From assembly GCA_030837395.1 (NCBI GenBank), contig JAUPKO010000714.1, forward strand, positions 1 through 9,431: 9,431 nucleotides of DNA. Reading direction: 5' to 3'. The first letter of the stretch is position 1; each line of letters starts with the position of its first letter. Position numbers and translations under genes: made by a program. The stretch comes from Actinomycetota bacterium (GTDB lineage: Bacteria > Actinomycetota > Actinomycetes > S36-B12 > UBA10799). Below, piece by piece: positions 5,781-9,431 of the stretch. The notes beneath the pieces were generated by a model. That model saw nothing but the letters and a program-made list of their open reading frames with translations. It was not told the DNA's origin and ran no database searches.

Positions 5781-7426
5781 CTGGTTACCTCCGGGGGTTG
5801 TCGCCAGGTGCCGCCGCGATGGTCCAGAAGGCGTGCGTCGAATCCGTGCCGGACGAGAACCTCCAGACAGGTGGGGATGTGCCGGGGAACGGCCCGGCCG
5901 TCAGCGCCGGGCGCGAAGACGTCGGTCACCGAGGGGCGATGGGACTCACCGATCCCGTTGATCTCCAGCACGTCTGACACGTGGCGGGATCGGTGTCCGC
6001 CGGACCATCGCTTGTCGACCAGGTCGATGTGCACGATCAGGTTCACTGCCCCGGCGATCAGCCGGTAGGCGAACACGTCGCTGATGCCTATCCCGGCGGC
6101 CATGGCCAGGGTGACGAGGCGGTCGATGCCGTGGGTGGCGGAGCGAGCGTGCAGGGTGCACAGGCTGCCGTCCCCCACCGACATGGCCTCCAGCATGGGC
6201 AGGACCTCGCTTCCGCGTACCTCGCCCACGATGAGTCGACGCAGGTTGAATCGCAGGGCGCGACGGACCAGCTCCTCCTCCGTGACCTCGCCTGCCCGAC
6301 GCCCAGCGGCGTCTCGTTCGCTGGAGCCTTCCCGGGCCTCCATCGCCATCACCCGTGGATGCTTGTCGGGCAACTCGTGCAGGAAGAGTTCGAACTCCCG
6401 CTCGATCGTCCCGAACCGTTCCATTGGCGCGAATTCCGCCGCGAGGGCGCGGAGCAGGGTGGTCTTGCCGGCGTTCTGGGGCCCGGTCACGATGATGTTC
6501 AGCCCGGCCCGCAGGGCGGCGGCCAGGAAAGCGGCGAGCACCGTGTCCAGCGTCCCCATCCGGACGAGGTCGTGCAGATCCACGTCCCTCACCCGGTGCC
6601 GGCGGATCACTACCTGTGGACGAGGCGTGGTCCAGGCCATCGCCGCGAGCCGGGAGCCGTCCTCCAAGCGGGCATCCAGCATGGGAGTCGAGGACGTGAA
6701 GCTGCGCTCCCCTGTCCCGCTTCGGGTGGCGATCAGTTGCAGTTGTTCGATCAGCTCCTCGTCGGAATCCGCCACCGCTCCGGTCTGGACCTCGGTCCCG
6801 TCGGCGTAACAGACCCACACCCGGTCGCAGCCGTTGAGCTCGATGTTCTCCACCTCCGGGTCGTCCAGCAGTTGCTGGAGTCGGCCCATCCCGAACAGTG
6901 CCGCCATGACGGCGTCCCCGAGCGCTTCCTCGACCCGGCGGGTCCACGGCTGCCCACCCCGCAGAACGTGATCGTGGGCGGCGTCGGCCAACGGCTCCCG
7001 CAGCAGTCTGCGGCACAGCTCCCGCTGCGCGTGTACGTCCAGCGCAGGCATCGATTGGAGGTTTTCCGCCATCAGGTGTGCCACCTCCAGACGCAGCCGC
7101 CGGACCAACGTGTAGTCCACCGGTGTCCGTGCGCCAGGCGCCCGGACCACGCCGTTCGCGGGGACGCCGTCATTGACGGGGACGGCGTTCGTGGGGACGG
7201 CGTTCGTGGGGACGGCGTTCGTGGGGACGGCGCCGGGTCCGTTCGCCGGGACGGCGCTGGAACCGTTCCGGGTTCCAGGCGAGAGAGCGGTCGGCAGGTC
7301 GGCTGGACGAGGCAGCGAGCGCGCTGCCCGCAGCCAGGCCTCCGCCCCCTGCTTTTTCGGGATTCCCTCGCCCGGGTCGCGTTGTGGCCCGGCCCGGCCA
7401 CCTGGTCGAGAGGTGTCGTCAGCCAC
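5777..7426 (-). CDS. tadA: Tad secretion ATPase TadA/CpaF
   Basis: A 549-residue GspE/PilT-superfamily hexameric ATPase that powers pilin polymerisation at the inner face of the membrane. Residues 1-100 are low-complexity and probably disordered, with a VPxNx repeat at 59-92. An N-terminal helical domain follows (about 103-175), then an N2-type domain (ELNGCDRVWV, near 196-205). The catalytic core has Walker A GPQNAGKTT (315-323), an Asp-box region TIEREFEL (340-347, where the usual ED is ER), Walker B LIVGEVRGSE (398-407) and His box TLHARSA (424-430). These are diagnostic of CpaF/TadA. The start is the GTG at 7426, overlapping the tadZ-like gene by 8 bases; only a weak GGTGA precedes it, so the exact N-terminus is less sure than the rest. 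Its stop forms an ATGA overlap with tadB, the platform protein it works with. Confidence 0.96.
   Translation of the reverse strand: MADDTSRPGGRAGPQRDPGEGIPKKQGAEAWLRAARSLPRPADLPTALSPGTRNGSSAVPANGPGAVPTNAVPTNAVPTNAVPVNDGVPANGVVRAPGARTPVDYTLVRRLRLEVAHLMAENLQSMPALDVHAQRELCRRLLREPLADAAHDHVLRGGQPWTRRVEEALGDAVMAALFGMGRLQQLLDDPEVENIELNGCDRVWVCYADGTEVQTGAVADSDEELIEQLQLIATRSGTGERSFTSSTPMLDARLEDGSRLAAMAWTTPRPQVVIRRHRVRDVDLHDLVRMGTLDTVLAAFLAAALRAGLNIIVTGPQNAGKTTLLRALAAEFAPMERFGTIEREFELFLHELPDKHPRVMAMEAREGSSERDAAGRRAGEVTEEELVRRALRFNLRRLIVGEVRGSEVLPMLEAMSVGDGSLCTLHARSATHGIDRLVTLAMAAGIGISDVFAYRLIAGAVNLIVHIDLVDKRWSGGHRSRHVSDVLEINGIGESHRPSVTDVFAPGADGRAVPRHIPTCLEVLVRHGFDARLLDHRGGTWRQPPEVTR
5787..5792 (-). promoter_or_regulatory. 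Ribosome binding site of tadB inside the tadA 3' end
   Basis: GGAGGT on the minus strand, 6 bases before the tadB ATG at 5780, embedded in the last codons of tadA (encoding EV of PPEVTR). A near-optimal site together with an ATGA overlap implies strong coupled and independent initiation of tadB. Confidence 0.7.
7151..7252 (-). repeat. In-frame 15-base tandem repeat in tadA (VPxNx region)
   Basis: Three perfect head-to-tail 15-base units (7187-7201, 7202-7216, 7217-7231; plus strand GTTCGTGGGGACGGC) encode AVPTN three times. Imperfect copies on both sides give VPANG, VPVND and VPANG, so residues 59-92 of TadA form a degenerate VPxNx series. It lies in the disordered N-terminal extension, well before the ATPase core. 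Because the unit is a multiple of three, slippage would change linker length and keep the frame. Confidence 0.9.
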
Positions 7427-8270
7427 GGCCGGTCACCGCCTTCCCCTTTGCTCCAGGCCGGGCCGTCGTCCCGGAGGTCCGCACGGTCGCCGTCTCGGAT
7501 GTCAGGTAGGCCGTGAGGGTCTGCGCGATGTGGGACGCCGAACGCATCAACGGTCCCCGGGCGAACCCGCGTCCGGGCGAGTGGCCGTCGGAGAAGACCG
7601 CAGCGGACCGCGCGTCATGAGCCAGCACGCCCAGCGGCTGAATCTCCAGGGCGGCCTGCACTTCCCGCAGGGTGTACGGGGAACGCTCACCCACCAGCAG
7701 GAACCGGATCGGTGACGGGCGAGAATCCGCTGCTGAACCAGGCAGGCTGCGCAGGTAACTGACGGCGTGCAGCGCCCCCAGTACCGACGGCATCGAGGAA
7801 CGGCACACAACGACCACCAGGTCGGCTGCCTGCACCAGGACGGAGGGTTCGGCAGCTGCGCCGACACGGCCGAGATCCACGAGGATGTCGCTGCGCGTCA
7901 TGACCCGTAGCCACCCGGCGAGGTCGGTGAAGGTATGCCGGTGCGCGGCCATCTGCGTCGGCCCGGACAAGCCGGGCAACAGGTAGCGGTCCGGCTGGCC
8001 CTCCAGGCGGATCACCGCCTGGGGCAGTCGCTCACCCATCTCCTGTCTGCTGGTCCCCACCAACGTCGCCATCCCGGCCGCCGGACTACAGGTGCCCTGG
8101 AGATACCCCGGCACCGCCGACGTTCCGGCGGCGTCCGCCTCGACCACCAGCACCCGCTCCGGCCCACTGGTGGTTCCCGGGACGTGCAGCGGCCAGGCGA
8201 GCGCCAAGGCGAGCGCGGTGCAACTGACCCCAGGTGATCCCTTGCCCGACGCCAGAACGATGATGCCCAC
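7419..8270 (-). CDS. tadZ: TadZ/CpaE-like MinD-family pilus localisation protein
   Basis: A 283-residue protein starting with GTG at 8270, 6 bases after the cpaB stop. The fold reads as a ParA/MinD-like P-loop protein: an N-terminal strand and loop (IIVLASGKGSPGVS), an A'-like VLVVEADAAG (Asp46), a Walker B-like ILVDLGRVG (Asp132), and a later strand (LVVVVCRSSMPSV) typical of MinD relatives. The deviant Walker A motif is altered: the signature lysine (Lys10) is kept, but the second, invariant P-loop lysine is Val15, so ATP hydrolysis is doubtful. TadZ/CpaE proteins place Tad pilus machines at their site in the cell, and degenerate P-loops are known in this family. The last 25 residues are a basic, Ser/Thr/Gly-rich tail. 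It overlaps the start of tadA by 8 bases, as expected for a partner made together with the ATPase. A generic septum-site or ParA label is the alternative. Confidence 0.85.
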   Translation of the reverse strand: MGIIVLASGKGSPGVSCTALALALAWPLHVPGTTSGPERVLVVEADAAGTSAVPGYLQGTCSPAAGMATLVGTSRQEMGERLPQAVIRLEGQPDRYLLPGLSGPTQMAAHRHTFTDLAGWLRVMTRSDILVDLGRVGAAAEPSVLVQAADLVVVVCRSSMPSVLGALHAVSYLRSLPGSAADSRPSPIRFLLVGERSPYTLREVQAALEIQPLGVLAHDARSAAVFSDGHSPGRGFARGPLMRSASHIAQTLTAYLTSETATVRTSGTTARPGAKGKAVTGRG

Positions 8271-8276
8271 CCCGGT

Positions 8277-8936
8277 TCACCGCCCCATCCGTGACCGCAG
8301 GGCGATGGAGACCTTTCCCTCCGCCGCTCTGGCCGCGATGGCCGGGGTCTGTGCCTCCGGGAGCAGCACGTCAACGCCCACCATCGACGTCGCGTCCGCC
8401 GACCCGACGCGCACCACGGTCCCCGGATAGCCCACTGTCGATGACACGCCGTTGTCAGCCGCCGCTTGGTCGCCAGCCATCGGGTCCCGGGGGATCTGGT
8501 CGGTGGGGTTCAGCACGAGCAGGACCGGGTCTCCGGCGCGCAGGCCGACGGCGGGTATCCGGGTGGCAGGCAGGACGATCACGGCTATGGCTTCGCCCGG
8601 ACCGGGTTTCCCTACTGTGTCGGCGATCTGTCCCGGAGCCACCACGGAGCCTGCTACCAGGTCTGATGTGGCGATCTTCCCGACCAGCCGGTCCCTGTCC
8701 CGAAGCGTCAGATGGGGGATGGAGGTGTCTGCCGAGATCGGCGTCACCGCCAGATCCGCGGCCTGGATCACCGATCCCACTGCCACCGCACGCGCCATCA
8801 CCACGACCATCTGCCGCTGGCCGACGACGCTGACAGTCCATGCCCCGGCCATCGCGCCCAACGTGGCTGCGGCAACCCCTACGGCCAGCAGCATCGGACG
8901 ACGACGAGACCTGCTGGGGAATGACCTGGACGACAT
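8277..8936 (-). CDS. cpaB: SAF-domain pilus assembly protein, CpaB/RcpC-like
   Basis: A 219-residue protein. Residues 1-14 are basic (SRSRRR), 15-38 form one transmembrane helix or signal anchor, and about 43-103 look like a SAF domain (VVVMARAVAVGSVIQAADL, then LVGKIATSDLVAGSVV). About 113-216 resemble the RcpC/CpaB C-terminal region (EAIAVIVLPATRIPAVGLRAGDPVLLVL). In Gram-negative bacteria CpaB/RcpC supports the outer-membrane secretin; with no outer membrane here, the actinobacterial version presumably acts in the cell wall space, possibly binding glycan. I chose the ATG at 8936 over one six codons upstream (8954) because a clear AGGAGG lies just before 8936 and nothing comparable precedes 8954. 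The tadZ-like gene follows after 6 bases. The family call rests on the SAF pattern, the size and the gene order. Confidence 0.85.
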   Translation of the reverse strand: MSSRSFPSRSRRRPMLLAVGVAAATLGAMAGAWTVSVVGQRQMVVVMARAVAVGSVIQAADLAVTPISADTSIPHLTLRDRDRLVGKIATSDLVAGSVVAPGQIADTVGKPGPGEAIAVIVLPATRIPAVGLRAGDPVLLVLNPTDQIPRDPMAGDQAAADNGVSSTVGYPGTVVRVGSADATSMVGVDVLLPEAQTPAIAARAAEGKVSIALRSRMGR

Positions 8937-8940
8937 CCGG

Positions 8941-8946
8941 CCTCCT
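8941..8946 (-). promoter_or_regulatory. Ribosome binding site of the cpaB-like gene
   Basis: AGGAGG on the minus strand, 4 bases before the ATG at 8936. It lies inside the possible extension from the ATG at 8954 and decides the start in favour of 8936. It is one of the strongest Shine-Dalgarno sequences in the window, in keeping with a start that is not coupled to the preceding gene by overlap. Confidence 0.7.
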
Positions 8947-8994
8947 CTTGGCATCGCGCTGTGCCGGACTCAGGGGCACGCACGATGCATCCGG

Positions 8995-9431
8995 TCATGT
9001 GACGACTTGCAGCTCCCCGATCCGCACCGCCGTACTGGAGGTGCGGGTGGTCGTCAGTGCCCCGTTCTGGCCGCCTCCGGACCAGGTGATCCGCCACGTC
9101 GTGGTGGCCACCACCTGGAATCGCCCGCCCGGCGCTCCGGCCGAGCTGTGCTCGTACACGTGGCCGCAGGTCGGGGAACGCGCCGCCCCCAGCGCCGCAC
9201 GGTACGGCGTGCCTGCACCGGTGCAGGTCACGGTGTGCCCGTCCCCCATCGACCAGACAATCTTGGTCGCTGTGGCGGTCGCGGTCACGCTCAGTCCAGG
9301 AACCGAGGCCGTGGCCGAGATCGGGCCCCACGTCTGAGATGTCACCGGGGTCCACATCCACACCGGGACGTGCACCAGGCCGACAGCATCCGCCGGTGGA
9401 GCCATCCGGATCTGCGCGCCCCGCAGCGTCA
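8995..9431 (-). CDS. PKD-like protein of the Tad locus, 5' partial
   Basis: This is the 3' portion of a gene whose start lies beyond base 9431. An ATG exists at 9405, but the frame stays open upstream to the window edge, and the extra residues (TLRGAQIR) read naturally into what follows, so I take the ATG as internal. The visible part is about 145 residues. It is rich in Ser, Thr and Val, has a tryptophan-rich start (VHVPVWMW), a WSMGDG motif and two cysteines (in VTCTG and PTCGHVY) that could form a disulfide. The GDG turn, the CGHVY segment and the closing ATTTWRITWSGG strand resemble a PKD-type beta sandwich, suggesting an extracytoplasmic protein. Similar proteins beside actinobacterial tad genes are often labelled 'ATP/GTP-binding protein', but I see no nucleotide-binding motif here. 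It precedes the cpaB-like gene by 58 bases in the same direction. The role is unknown; surface or pilus-associated is inference. Confidence 0.72.
   Translation of the reverse strand, partial: TLRGAQIRMAPPADAVGLVHVPVWMWTPVTSQTWGPISATASVPGLSVTATATATKIVWSMGDGHTVTCTGAGTPYRAALGAARSPTCGHVYEHSSAGAPGGRFQVVATTTWRITWSGGGQNGALTTTRTSSTAVRIGELQVVT

Noticed and set aside
5981..7516. Plus-strand open frame of 511 codons
   Set aside because: Antisense to tadA, whose Walker A, Walker B and His-box motifs are unambiguous. The plus frame shows no recognisable domain and is rich in Gln, His and Gly.
8943..8954. Alternative ATG for the cpaB-like gene at 8954
   Set aside because: No Shine-Dalgarno sequence precedes it, and the AGGAGG serving the ATG at 8936 would fall inside the coding region.
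8879..8998. Short frame starting in an ATGA overlap with the PKD-like stop (39 residues)
   Set aside because: The overlap resembles the real junctions, but the product is Cys/Arg-rich without pattern, lacks a ribosome site and overlaps the well-supported start of the cpaB-like gene.

Overview
The window is a very GC-rich stretch of actinobacterial DNA. Codons end almost always in G or C, GTG starts occur, and neighbouring genes overlap as ATGA. The gene content matches the Tad/Flp (tight-adherence, type IVc) pilus clusters of filamentous actinomycetes. A Streptosporangiales or similar high-GC Actinomycetota is my best guess; the genus cannot be read from the sequence.

Every supported gene lies on the minus strand, so the operon reads from base 9431 down to base 1. 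In transcription order: (1) the 3' part of a secreted or anchored PKD-like protein (8995-9431, 5' end outside the window); (2) a CpaB/RcpC-like SAF-domain membrane protein (8277-8936); (3) a TadZ/CpaE-like MinD-fold protein with a degenerate P-loop (7419-8270); (4) the secretion ATPase TadA/CpaF (5777-7426); (5) and (6) the inner-membrane platform proteins TadB (4821-5780) and TadC (3877-4824); (7) a 69-residue Flp-type prepilin (3615-3824); (8) and (9) two TadE-type pseudopilins (3194-3604, 2676-3197); (10) a TadE/G-like protein without the pilin glutamate (2242-2679); (11) at least 748 codons of a large polytopic membrane protein with two LysM domains and a long cytoplasmic part (1-2245), still open at the left edge. 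This last frame has no stop in the window and occupies about a quarter of it.

The genes form one tightly coupled unit: five ATGA overlaps, one 8-base overlap, and gaps of 6 to 58 bases. There is no stretch above 300 bases without a gene, and I see no tRNA, rRNA, CRISPR array, insertion sequence or terminator. The functional reading: CpaB- and TadZ-like proteins localise or stabilise the machine, TadA powers it, TadB and TadC form the membrane platform, and Flp is the filament subunit. The TadE/G proteins are minor pilins or assembly factors. The LysM protein could link the machine to peptidoglycan and, by analogy with its family, to a cytoplasmic regulatory domain. No prepilin peptidase (TadV/CpaA) is encoded here, so it must lie outside the window.

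I see no wholly new system. The points most worth a second look are the LysM membrane protein at the end of the pilus operon, the loss of the P-loop lysine in the TadZ-like protein, the four graded pilin-like signals in a row, and three short in-frame tandem repeats in linker regions.
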